The notes beneath the pieces were generated by a model. The model saw only the letters and a list, made by a program, of their open reading frames with translations. It searched no databases and was not told the DNA's origin. DNA of 15,168 bases from Anaerolineae bacterium (GTDB taxonomy: Bacteria; Chloroflexota; Anaerolineae; Aggregatilineales; UBA3940): NCBI GenBank assembly GCA_016926985.1, contig JAFGNO010000053.1:1-15168 (forward strand), given 5' to 3'. Shown here piece after piece: positions 7,556-14,221 of this stretch (position 1 is the stretch's first letter; each line of letters opens with the position of its first letter). Both the position numbers and the translations under genes were made by a program.

Positions 7556-7610
7556 TGTAAGTCATAGAACAATCAACAGGCAACCGCAGGCCCGATCTGC
7601 AGGGGTTTAT

Positions 7611-8792
7611 ATGTCCACGCAACCAGGACCAGACGATCGCACGCAAGGAGATCTTCTCCACAATTTGCAGTTTGGGACACCTATCGAGCAAGAGAATGCG
7701 CTTGCCCGGCTGGCTACTGTTGGGGAGGCAGAAGCACTTGACGCTGTTATCGCCTACCTTTTGGAGCACCCGGGTGACACAACCGGGCTGCACGCATTAC
7801 GTGTACTGGCCCACAAATATATGCCCCAGGACAGATACGGGTTGGCCGATGCACTCCTTCCCTATCTGATATCGAATAGCTGGCAACATCGGCTCTACGC
7901 TGTCCGACTCCTCAATACCTATCCCACCGAACTGGCAGTTGAAGGACTGCGCGACCTGATCTATGACGCGCTGGACAGTTATGAGAAGGAACGCCAGAAA
8001 CGGTCTTCTTCCCCGGAACGTATCCTGTTAGAGCGCACGCTTGGCGAAACAATCATGGCCCTGGCTAACAGCGGTCGGCTGTTTGTCTTGCCAGATATAC
8101 TCTCACTGCTGGACGATCCCGCCCTGAGGTCTGTATCTACAAAAGCCCTGGGAATCATTGGGAGTGAAACCGAACGCCTTCGTCTGGAGGACCTGATTGA
8201 GGACGCCGATCCACAGGTGCGCGATTCGGCTCAGTGGGCCCTGCACTTCATGGATGAACGTGCACAACAATTTCTCAACCCGCCCGGGGAAATACCGGAA
8301 CCCCCTCCGGATCGGTTAAGCCAGCTTTACTGGGCACATCGTAAACTGGCAGCCAGCCCCGATGACCTGATCCAGTTTCTTATCACCCGGGTGGGCATTG
8401 AGCATCTGATCCTGGATCGCTTTGTCAGCGAGGGACAGGTACCCGACCTCTGCACCATCGTGCTCAGATGCTACACCGGGCAAACACCGCCCGACCATCA
8501 CAGCAACCAGGCTGACCTCAAAGGGATCTGGGAGTACCGGTGGCAGGGGCCCCACCTGCAGCAGCGGCTTGATCCCCGCCAAGCAAAACACAAAATCCGT
8601 CCGCCGCTTCCCCTGGGGCGAGGCGCCATTATGACCATCAGCTTTCCTGAGCATATTGACATCACTGAGAATGGTCTGGTCAGCTATGACTGCCAGTTTC
8701 AACCCTTCTTTGGTCATGGCCTGGTTTACCGTGTTTTCTGGGGTAACGGCGGCTGGTCATTTGTGCTGCACCGTAAAACCTGGGCTACCTGA
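7611..8792 (+). CDS. HEAT-like repeat protein with an unrecognised C-terminal domain
   Basis: This 393-residue protein has no signal peptide or membrane segment. Residues about 15-225 form alpha-helical repeats of the HEAT/PBS-lyase type. The best are NALARLATVGEAEALDAVIA (29-48), ALRSVSTKALGIIGSE (171-186) and PQVRDSAQWALHFMDE (201-216), where helix pairs recur every 30 or so residues. After a proline-rich hinge (223-234) comes a different part, about 235-393. It ends in a mixed beta-looking segment rich in aromatic residues, including FFGHGLVYRVFWGNGGWSFV (366-385), whose family I do not recognise. The ATG at 7611 is preceded by AGGGG (7601-7605) with five bases of spacing. A TTG at 7542 would add 23 residues but lies inside the dyad. 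HEAT repeats usually mediate protein contacts; no function is assigned. Confidence 0.8.
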   Translation: MSTQPGPDDRTQGDLLHNLQFGTPIEQENALARLATVGEAEALDAVIAYLLEHPGDTTGLHALRVLAHKYMPQDRYGLADALLPYLISNSWQHRLYAVRLLNTYPTELAVEGLRDLIYDALDSYEKERQKRSSSPERILLERTLGETIMALANSGRLFVLPDILSLLDDPALRSVSTKALGIIGSETERLRLEDLIEDADPQVRDSAQWALHFMDERAQQFLNPPGEIPEPPPDRLSQLYWAHRKLAASPDDLIQFLITRVGIEHLILDRFVSEGQVPDLCTIVLRCYTGQTPPDHHSNQADLKGIWEYRWQGPHLQQRLDPRQAKHKIRPPLPLGRGAIMTISFPEHIDITENGLVSYDCQFQPFFGHGLVYRVFWGNGGWSFVLHRKTWAT

Positions 8793-8839
8793 CCTGCAAG
8801 CCACTGCATGACCAAATATGCCAGGAATCTCGCAATCTC

Positions 8840-8845
8840 AGAGGA
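8840..8845 (+). promoter_or_regulatory. Ribosome binding site that sets the SH3b-SGNH gene start
   Basis: AGAGGA lies four bases before the ATG at 8850. The earlier in-frame ATG at 8808 has no such site and would put 14 polar residues before the signal peptide, so 8850 is preferred. Confidence 0.6.
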
Positions 8846-8849
8846 TTAT

Positions 8850-10553
8850 ATGACATTATCAAGACTGGTTAAAGCCGGCTGCTATACGCTGGCGTTCGTG
8901 ATCATTGCCAGCTTCCTGCTGCCGCATTCCCGCTTACAGGCCTATGCGCCCGACACACAGACCGGTGTGCTGGTCACAACCACTGTCTCCCTTCGCATCA
9001 GGTCGGGGCCGGGCCTCCAGTATTCACAGATTGGCGCCCTGCCGCCAAACACACCTATTCCTGCTGCGGGGCGCAGTTCAGACAATGCGTGGCTGCTGAT
9101 TGACTACCAGTTAATCCAAGGATGGATTGCTGCCTGGTTATGTACAATAGAAGGCGAGATCTCAGGACTCCCCATTATTACCCCGCCTGCATCCGGTCAG
9201 CTAGGAACCGGGATCGCTGCCATTTCGGGCTATAACCTCAGGCTGCGAGAGGGGCCAACAACCGGGAGTACCGTCCTTGGGATCGTCCCATATGACACGC
9301 TGCTACCGGTGCAGGGAAAAAACGCGGCGGCATCCTGGTTATACGTCAACTATGATGGGCTGCTTGGATGGGTTGCTGGCTGGTATACCACACTGAATGG
9401 CAGTCTGGATGCAGTACCGGTGGTTGACGATACCGGGCAGGGGACAGACACTCCTCCCCCCGACGCCCCCCCGCCTGTGCCTTCGCAGCCAATTCTTGCT
9501 ATTACAACTGCCAACCTCCGGGTGCGATCAGGACCGGGAACAACCTACAGCCAATCAGGGTTCCTTCCGCTGCAGGCAACCATTGAGGTGCTGGGACAAC
9601 ACCCCACGGACGCCGGGATATGGTATTACATAACTTATGACACGCGGGCAGGCTGGATCGCAGGCTGGTATACCACCGTGCAAGGGAACCCGCAACTCAT
9701 CCCTCAGGTAGATGAAAACGGGCAGCGTGCGGATGGATCGATGCCTTATCCAACTCCAGCTACCGCGGCAGCACCTACGGGAGAGGATTACACACTGCCA
9801 GACTATTACACCGCTACACTGGACAATTTTGGCCCCCATCTGCAGGAGATATTCAGGCGCGGGCAGGCGCTGGGGAACGATCCCTACACCTTGCTAAAAA
9901 TGGGAGACAGCGATACTGATACGATATTGTTCCTGCGGCCCATCGATCAAAACTATTATGACCTTGGCCCCTATGACTATCTTCAAGATGTCGTTCCCTA
10001 TTTCCGCTACTGGTATTCCTATAATCCACAATCTGCAGGAGCCGCCTATACCATTGACACAATAAACGATCCGTTCTGGGCCGATCCGACTTCCTGCCTG
10101 CCAGGAGAAACCCGGCTGACCTGCGATTACCGGATCATGAAGCCAAGTATTGCGATCATTATGTATCGCGCCGTCTATATATCCATGAGCGGGGTTGAAG
10201 AATACAAGGCGGAACTGCGGGAAGTGACAGCCTACCTTGTTGAGCACGGGGTGATCCCGGTGCTCAGCACCAATCCCGTAGCGATTGGGCCGGACGGGCT
10301 GCTGGATGCCACCAACCAGGCTATCCGCGAAATCGCCGATGAATACCATGTCCCCTTCTGGGATCTCCACGCCACACTGATTACCTTACCCAATAACGGC
10401 ATAAGGGAGGACGGGCACCTGACCACCCCACCAGAGGGCCAATCGATGGTATTCAACAACCCGGAAAATCTGAACTACGGGATGACAAGGCGTAATCTCG
10501 AGGCGCTCGAAGTTCTTCACGCCCTCCTGACCTATGTCATCCACGGCACCTGA
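8850..10553 (+). CDS. Secreted protein: three SH3b domains plus SGNH-hydrolase-like domain
   Basis: The 567-residue product starts with a signal peptide (hydrophobic core about 12-24, likely cleaved after AYA at 31-33). Three bacterial SH3 domains follow, about 40-100, 121-180 and 215-275. Each has the (N/S)LR(I/L/V)R(S/E)GP hallmark and ends in GW(I/V)A(G/A)W. Such domains often bind cell-wall components. A Pro/Thr linker leads to a C-terminal region (about 315-567) resembling SGNH/GDSL hydrolases. It has a block I-like MGDSDTD (351-357, Ser354), a helix-strand pattern KPSIAII...EEYKAELREVTAYLVEHGVIPVLSTNP, and EDGHLT with His523. Where the usual GxND of block III is expected the sequence reads MYRAVY (438-443), so activity is doubtful. 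Two cysteines (416, 425) could form a disulfide. It lies 57 bases after the HEAT-like gene and may be co-transcribed. A non-catalytic surface-binding role is possible. Confidence 0.82.
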   Translation: MTLSRLVKAGCYTLAFVIIASFLLPHSRLQAYAPDTQTGVLVTTTVSLRIRSGPGLQYSQIGALPPNTPIPAAGRSSDNAWLLIDYQLIQGWIAAWLCTIEGEISGLPIITPPASGQLGTGIAAISGYNLRLREGPTTGSTVLGIVPYDTLLPVQGKNAAASWLYVNYDGLLGWVAGWYTTLNGSLDAVPVVDDTGQGTDTPPPDAPPPVPSQPILAITTANLRVRSGPGTTYSQSGFLPLQATIEVLGQHPTDAGIWYYITYDTRAGWIAGWYTTVQGNPQLIPQVDENGQRADGSMPYPTPATAAAPTGEDYTLPDYYTATLDNFGPHLQEIFRRGQALGNDPYTLLKMGDSDTDTILFLRPIDQNYYDLGPYDYLQDVVPYFRYWYSYNPQSAGAAYTIDTINDPFWADPTSCLPGETRLTCDYRIMKPSIAIIMYRAVYISMSGVEEYKAELREVTAYLVEHGVIPVLSTNPVAIGPDGLLDATNQAIREIADEYHVPFWDLHATLITLPNNGIREDGHLTTPPEGQSMVFNNPENLNYGMTRRNLEALEVLHALLTYVIHGT

Positions 10554-10628
10554 AGATGACCCCGTGAAACCTTTCCTGAGAGCATGCGTATAGATGGTTA
10601 ACATGCAAGAGAGATTTTATTGATAGTC

Positions 10629-10634
10629 AAGGAG
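10629..10634 (+). promoter_or_regulatory. Strong ribosome binding site of the small helical protein
   Basis: AAGGAG lies eight bases before the ATG at 10643. This is the best-matched ribosome site in the window and suggests efficient translation. Confidence 0.7.
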
Positions 10635-10642
10635 CAATTGAG

Positions 10643-11047
10643 ATGGCAAAAGACGACAATGGGCACCAGGAAATTCCAGACAATGAGCAGCCTGCTGATA
10701 CCAGCCCCGATCTGGCGGCGGAATTTGCCGCCCTGGGGAAGAAATTCTCTGAGGCGATGAAGATGGCCTGGAACAGCGAAGAGCGAGTAGCCCTTCAATC
10801 TGATATCAAAGATGGGCTGGATCGCTTCACGGCAGAGGTCAACGATACCGTCAAGAGCTTGCGTACTTCTGATGTGGCAAAAAAGGTTGAGACCGGTGTT
10901 CAACAGGCCGCCGAGGACGTCAAAAGTGGCAAGGTCTCCGGCGAGGTCCGCAAGGGAATGGTAACCGCCCTGAAGGGGCTGAGTGATGCGCTGGATCGGA
11001 TGGCTACAAGCTTCACCCCCGCTGAAGGGGATGAGCCAAAAGAATAG
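10643..11047 (+). CDS. Small soluble helical protein of unknown function
   Basis: This 134-residue, highly charged protein has no signal peptide, membrane segment or cysteine. After an acidic, probably disordered N terminus (1-22), residues about 23-125 look almost entirely amphipathic-helical (for example LAAEFAALGKKFSEAMKMAW and VEVN-type heptads near 65-80). Sections such as SDVAKKVETGVQQAAEDVKS and GEVRKGMVTALKGLSDALDR recall helical-bundle or coiled-coil proteins. The pattern of an N-terminal LGK(K/N)xxEAxxxAWxSEER helix is, as far as I recall, seen in other small Chloroflexota proteins, but no function is attached to it. Its strong ribosome site suggests abundance. A separate promoter is likely because 89 bases part it from the SH3b-SGNH gene, yet none was clear. 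A stress-associated or envelope-associated helper is possible but unproven. Confidence 0.75.
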   Translation: MAKDDNGHQEIPDNEQPADTSPDLAAEFAALGKKFSEAMKMAWNSEERVALQSDIKDGLDRFTAEVNDTVKSLRTSDVAKKVETGVQQAAEDVKSGKVSGEVRKGMVTALKGLSDALDRMATSFTPAEGDEPKE

Positions 11048-11089
11048 CTACCAACATTTCTTGTTCGGGCCAATGGGGATGAGACAGAC

Positions 11090-11115
11090 AAGGCGGCAAA
11101 ACAGCCGCCTTATTC
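11090..11115. terminator. Bidirectional hairpin terminator
   Basis: AAGGCGGC (11090-11097) and GCCGCCTT (11104-11111) form an 8-bp stem with an AAAACA loop. On the + strand it is followed by a moderately T-rich tail and would end the small helical protein's transcript. Its right arm includes two bases of the tilS stop codon (11110-11112), so it probably also stops minus-strand transcription. Confidence 0.7.
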
Positions 11116-12594
11116 ATTTCCACTCCGGGTGAAGCTGGCCAGCCAGACCTCCTGCGTATCCTCGCGAACCGCAAAGCGCTCGTCAAGCCGCCACCCGGCA
11201 AGCCAGACAATCTGACCACCCGCTTCCAGCAGGGGAATATAGTCCCGCCATACAGCAGGTATTTTTTCATTAATCATGAAATTGCTGATTTTCTGGGTGC
11301 CTCCCAACCCCAGCGGGAAAAAGCGATCGCCGGGCCGACGGGTGCGCAGGGTTAGCGGGCAGGTCAGCACACTCGCGTTGAGCGGGTTACTCCAGGGATC
11401 CGCCAGTACCGATTCCCAGAGCGAGCCGCTGCGCGGGCCATCATAGACCTGTAAGCTGAACAGCCATTCACTACCCGGAAGGGAAACCTCACCCAGATCA
11501 TGAATTGGGATACTTTCATCCACCTCCAACAGCGGCCAGTCGGGCGGGTCAGGAAGATGACCAACCATGGAGATTTTCAGAAGCTCGTAATCAACATGGA
11601 CTTCCAGTCCTCCGGGCAGGGTGGCTCGGTTCCCGGTTTGTCCATACATCGCCACATCTTTGGCGTCCTCTATATGCTGGAAACTGATATCCTGCTGCGC
11701 CTTATGAAGGTGCCGGGCAGCCCGCCGGAGGGTCGCTCGCTGCAAGGCAAGAGGAAGCTGTCGCCAGGCTTCAATATCAAAGGCAACCAGCTCTGGCGTC
11801 TTTGCTCGGACAATCATCTCACACGTAAGGTCGATTTTCTCCCTGATCACATCGTAATGTGCAGCCAGCACAGAAGCCGTCTGGGTCAGGTTAACCCGGA
11901 CATTGGGATTCACCGTTTCAAGGATTGGGAATACTTCGTGGCGGATACGATTCCTCAGATAAGTGGTATCAAGATTGGTTGAGTCAAAGCGTGGTTTCAG
12001 GTTGTGTGCTATACAATAGGCCTCAATATCAGTCCGGGGGATATCCAGCAAAGGCCGCACCAGATCGATCCGTGCCCCCAACGGCTCAAGGAGATGATAA
12101 GCACTCAGCGGGGAAACCGGGAGCATCCCGCGCAGTCCGACAAGCCCGGCGCCACGAAGCAGTCTCATCAAAATGGTTTCGGACTGGTCGTCGGCATTAT
12201 GCCCGACGGCAATTACCTTTGCCCCAATCCTGACCGCCTGTTTGCCAAAGGTTGTGTAGCGTGCCTGCCGGGCCGTCTCTTCGAGCGATAAATGGCGTTG
12301 GGCGGCAAGCTCAGGGACATTCATCTGTTCAATGTGACAGGGAACATCCCACTCGCGGGCAATTTCATCTACCGCCTGCGCATCTCTGGCAGAGTCCGCA
12401 CCTCTAATCTGGTGATCGAGATGAACCACGTGGGGACAGATGCCAAGCGAATCGCGCACCCGGACAAACAGGTGCAGGAGGGTCAGGGAGTCCGGCCCAC
12501 CTGATACCCCCACTACAACCGGGTCTCCCTGGTTGAAGGGAAAAAGCACGGCTAGATTTTTCTGAAAACTATCGTATAACTCCATGTGCTGCAT
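11110..12594 (-). CDS. tilS: tRNA(Ile)-lysidine synthetase TilS
   Basis: TilS attaches lysine to C34 of the CAU-anticodon tRNA-Ile, using ATP, which changes its decoding from AUG to AUA; it is essential in most bacteria. The full-length protein of 494 residues has the N-type ATP-pyrophosphatase P-loop SGGPDS at 31-36. Other family motifs are HLDHQIRG (58-65), GHNADDQSETILMRLLRG (131-148), VRPLLDIPRTDIEAY (179-193) and STNLDTTYLRNRIRHEVFP (205-223). The C-terminal TilS domain spans about 414-485, with TRRPGDRFFPLG and KIPAVWRDYIPLL. The start is uncertain: the first ATG (12594) overlaps a TATAAT box, whereas the ATG at 12585 sits just at the predicted transcription start, giving 491 residues. 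It is divergent from the SH3-like gene at 12662. Length and motifs match the family well. Confidence 0.95.
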   Translation of the reverse strand: MQHMELYDSFQKNLAVLFPFNQGDPVVVGVSGGPDSLTLLHLFVRVRDSLGICPHVVHLDHQIRGADSARDAQAVDEIAREWDVPCHIEQMNVPELAAQRHLSLEETARQARYTTFGKQAVRIGAKVIAVGHNADDQSETILMRLLRGAGLVGLRGMLPVSPLSAYHLLEPLGARIDLVRPLLDIPRTDIEAYCIAHNLKPRFDSTNLDTTYLRNRIRHEVFPILETVNPNVRVNLTQTASVLAAHYDVIREKIDLTCEMIVRAKTPELVAFDIEAWRQLPLALQRATLRRAARHLHKAQQDISFQHIEDAKDVAMYGQTGNRATLPGGLEVHVDYELLKISMVGHLPDPPDWPLLEVDESIPIHDLGEVSLPGSEWLFSLQVYDGPRSGSLWESVLADPWSNPLNASVLTCPLTLRTRRPGDRFFPLGLGGTQKISNFMINEKIPAVWRDYIPLLEAGGQIVWLAGWRLDERFAVREDTQEVWLASFTRSGNE

Positions 12595-12601
12595 TATAGC
12601 A
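12593..12601 (-). promoter_or_regulatory. Extended -10 promoter of tilS
   Basis: On the minus strand this reads TGC-TATAAT, a perfect hexamer with an extended TG. No convincing -35 box lies 16-18 bases upstream, which is tolerable for extended -10 promoters. The predicted start of transcription is about 12586, one base before the ATG at 12585, so the mRNA may be leaderless. Confidence 0.5.
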
Positions 12602-12624
12602 TGGTTTTTGTGAGGAAATCGTAG

Positions 12625-12653
12625 TTGCCAAGCCCGCAGTCAAAAGGTACGAT
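12625..12653 (+). promoter_or_regulatory. Promoter of the SH3-like surface protein gene
   Basis: TTGCCA (12625-12630, 5 of 6) is 17 bases before TACGAT (12648-12653, 4 of 6). The predicted transcription start is about 12660-12662, at the ATG itself, so this transcript too may be leaderless. No properly spaced ribosome site precedes the ATG; the only candidate, AAAAGG, is about 14 bases away. Confidence 0.4.
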
Positions 12654-12661
12654 CTCCATCC

Positions 12662-13453
12662 ATGAAAACGCTGTTTACGCTATCTATCCGTTATTACTGG
12701 TTGTTTGCAGGTATGCTGCTGGCAGGCGCTATCCTGACAACAGCCTCCCTTTCCTCTGCGCAGGCTTCCTCCGGATTACCGGACAACCGGCAGGCAACTT
12801 CCACGCCCGGCGGGCAGGTCCAGCTGCCCACAGCCACACAAACAGAGGTCGGGGCCCCAACTCCGACTCCCACGCCTACTGCCACACTCTCACCGGTGAT
12901 GGCAGAAGTGGTTGGCAATCCGACTAACCTGCGCAGCCTGCCAACCATTGGTGATGACTACATTATTGATACGGTAGAACCCGGCCTGATGCTCCCGGTA
13001 ATTGGCCGCTGGTTGGGCTTTGACTGGCTGTTAATTGCCTGGGATGATGCCCCTGATGGACAGGCATGGGTCTACCAGCCGCTTGTCATCGTTCAAGGGG
13101 ATATCACAACGATCCCGGCAGTGGAGCCACCTCCAGCGCCGACGGTCAACCCAACATACGCCGCCCTCCAACTCACCGCAACTATCCTGGTTCAGACGCC
13201 TGGCGCTGTTGAGGCGGCTACCGGTACTGCGATCTTTGCTTCAGCCGGCGGCACTCCGTCAGGTAATGGTGCAATCCCTGGCACCCTGCCCACCTTCACA
13301 CCACCGCCGCCCTATATACAGCCGGAAGAACTCCCGGTTCCAACAATGTCAGGCAATGGGAATACCGGTATTCCCCCGGCGGTTTTTATTGTCTCGCTGA
13401 CTGCAATGGGGATATTGATGCTCCTGCTGGGCCTGATCAGGAGGATTTTCTAG
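12662..13453 (+). CDS. Surface-anchored SH3-like protein with Pro/Thr stalk
   Basis: The 263-residue protein begins with a signal peptide (hydrophobic stretch about 12-32, likely cleaved near SAQA at 32-35). A low-complexity Ser/Thr/Pro segment follows (about 45-77, with TPTPTPTAT). Residues about 80-145 form one SH3-like domain: NLRSLP at 89-94 corresponds to the NLRxxP hallmark, and DWLLIAW...GQAWVYQP to its end. A second Pro/Thr/Ala-rich stalk (150-237) leads to a C-terminal membrane segment (about 239-258) ended by RRIF. So the SH3-like domain is probably displayed outside the cell on a stalk. No LPxTG sortase signal precedes the anchor. It is divergent from tilS and ends seven bases from the convergent acyltransferase gene. 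Its ligand is unknown; cell-wall binding would fit the family. Confidence 0.78.
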   Translation: MKTLFTLSIRYYWLFAGMLLAGAILTTASLSSAQASSGLPDNRQATSTPGGQVQLPTATQTEVGAPTPTPTPTATLSPVMAEVVGNPTNLRSLPTIGDDYIIDTVEPGLMLPVIGRWLGFDWLLIAWDDAPDGQAWVYQPLVIVQGDITTIPAVEPPPAPTVNPTYAALQLTATILVQTPGAVEAATGTAIFASAGGTPSGNGAIPGTLPTFTPPPPYIQPEELPVPTMSGNGNTGIPPAVFIVSLTAMGILMLLLGLIRRIF

Positions 13454-13460
13454 GGCACGC

Positions 13461-14135
13461 TCAGGCTTCGATGTAGCGAACCACGCGGGCCGGAACCCCT
13501 ACAACAACTGCACAATCGGGAACATCCGTATTGACAAATGCGCCACCCGCAACCCGCGCATGCTCCCCAATCAGTACCCGGCTGTTTACACTGGCCCCAA
13601 TTTCAATCACTACGTTGTCTTTTAACTCAGCATAGCTGGAAATCCGAGCGCCCTGCCCGATGAATACATTATTCCCTAACCTTGCATCATGGTCGATACT
13701 GGCGTTGATCTGAACTGCGCAGTGCTCACCAAGGGCAGCCCCGGTGCTGATGGTTGCCCCGGCGCCAACAATTGTTCCTGCAGCCAGCCGGGCCAACTGC
13801 GAGACAGCCGCCTGTTGATGAACAGCTGCTACAGGCGGGATACCAGCCAGCTTCAGGGTCTGGATCAGGCGAGAACGAACGTCCATCAGGTCCGGGCCAA
13901 TGGCCAGAACAGCATGCAGCCCGGGATGGCGGGCAGCCAGTTCGGGCAGAATGTCGTCATCCCCCAGTATGCGCAGGCTGACGCCATCTCCCACGCTACG
14001 TTCACTCAATCCAAGCGCTTTATCTGTGCAACCAATGATGAGAAGGTTCTGGCGCTGCGCCAGAATCTCGTGTACCAGGGCTGCATAGCCGCCAGCCCCC
14101 AGGATGACAACCGGTGTTTTTCCCTCAACCACCAT
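13461..14135 (-). CDS. NeuD/PglD-type sugar O- or N-acyltransferase
   Basis: Members of this family transfer acetyl groups from acetyl-CoA to sialic acids or to amino groups of nucleotide-linked sugars used in surface glycans. The 224-residue protein has an N-terminal Rossmann-like fold with GAGGYA (13-18). A left-handed beta-helix of hexapeptide repeats runs from about 118 to 205, for example TIVGAGATISTGAALGEHC. Within it, INASIDHD (143-150) holds His149, the position of the presumed general base in PglD-like enzymes, and the C terminus has the usual VVGVPARVV. The start is ambiguous: AGGAGG (14138-14143) is two bases from the ATG at 14135 but an ideal five bases from a GTG at 14132. A GTG at 14156 has no ribosome site. 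It lies downstream of the glycosyltransferase on the same strand, which suggests a glycan biosynthesis locus. The acceptor sugar is unknown. Confidence 0.88.
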   Translation of the reverse strand: MVVEGKTPVVILGAGGYAALVHEILAQRQNLLIIGCTDKALGLSERSVGDGVSLRILGDDDILPELAARHPGLHAVLAIGPDLMDVRSRLIQTLKLAGIPPVAAVHQQAAVSQLARLAAGTIVGAGATISTGAALGEHCAVQINASIDHDARLGNNVFIGQGARISSYAELKDNVVIEIGASVNSRVLIGEHARVAGGAFVNTDVPDCAVVVGVPARVVRYIEA

Positions 14136-14221
14136 CCCCTCCTGAACATCGTCCACTAAGAAAGCGCAATTTTAAGGTAGCACAGGCTGATTTATACAGC
14201 AACAGGGAGGGGGTGTTGGCG

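Larger units (their letters stand above)
7198..7610. other. 413-bp divergent control region without a gene
   Basis: This stretch lies between the divergent ROK kinase and HEAT-like genes. Short open frames here (for example 7298-7498 on the + strand, 7194-7793 on the - strand) lack recognisable protein features and usable ribosome sites. It holds promoter candidates on both strands and a dyad, described separately. No tRNA or repeat array was seen. Confidence 0.6.

Noticed and set aside
7194..7793. 199-codon open frame on the - strand over the control region and the 5' part of the HEAT-like gene
   Set aside because: It overlaps promoter candidates and a better-supported + strand gene, and its translation shows no recognisable domain.
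10589..10626. Promoter candidates ahead of the small helical protein (TATAGA at 10589, TTAACA at 10598)
   Set aside because: Neither has a partner box at acceptable spacing, so no promoter is claimed.
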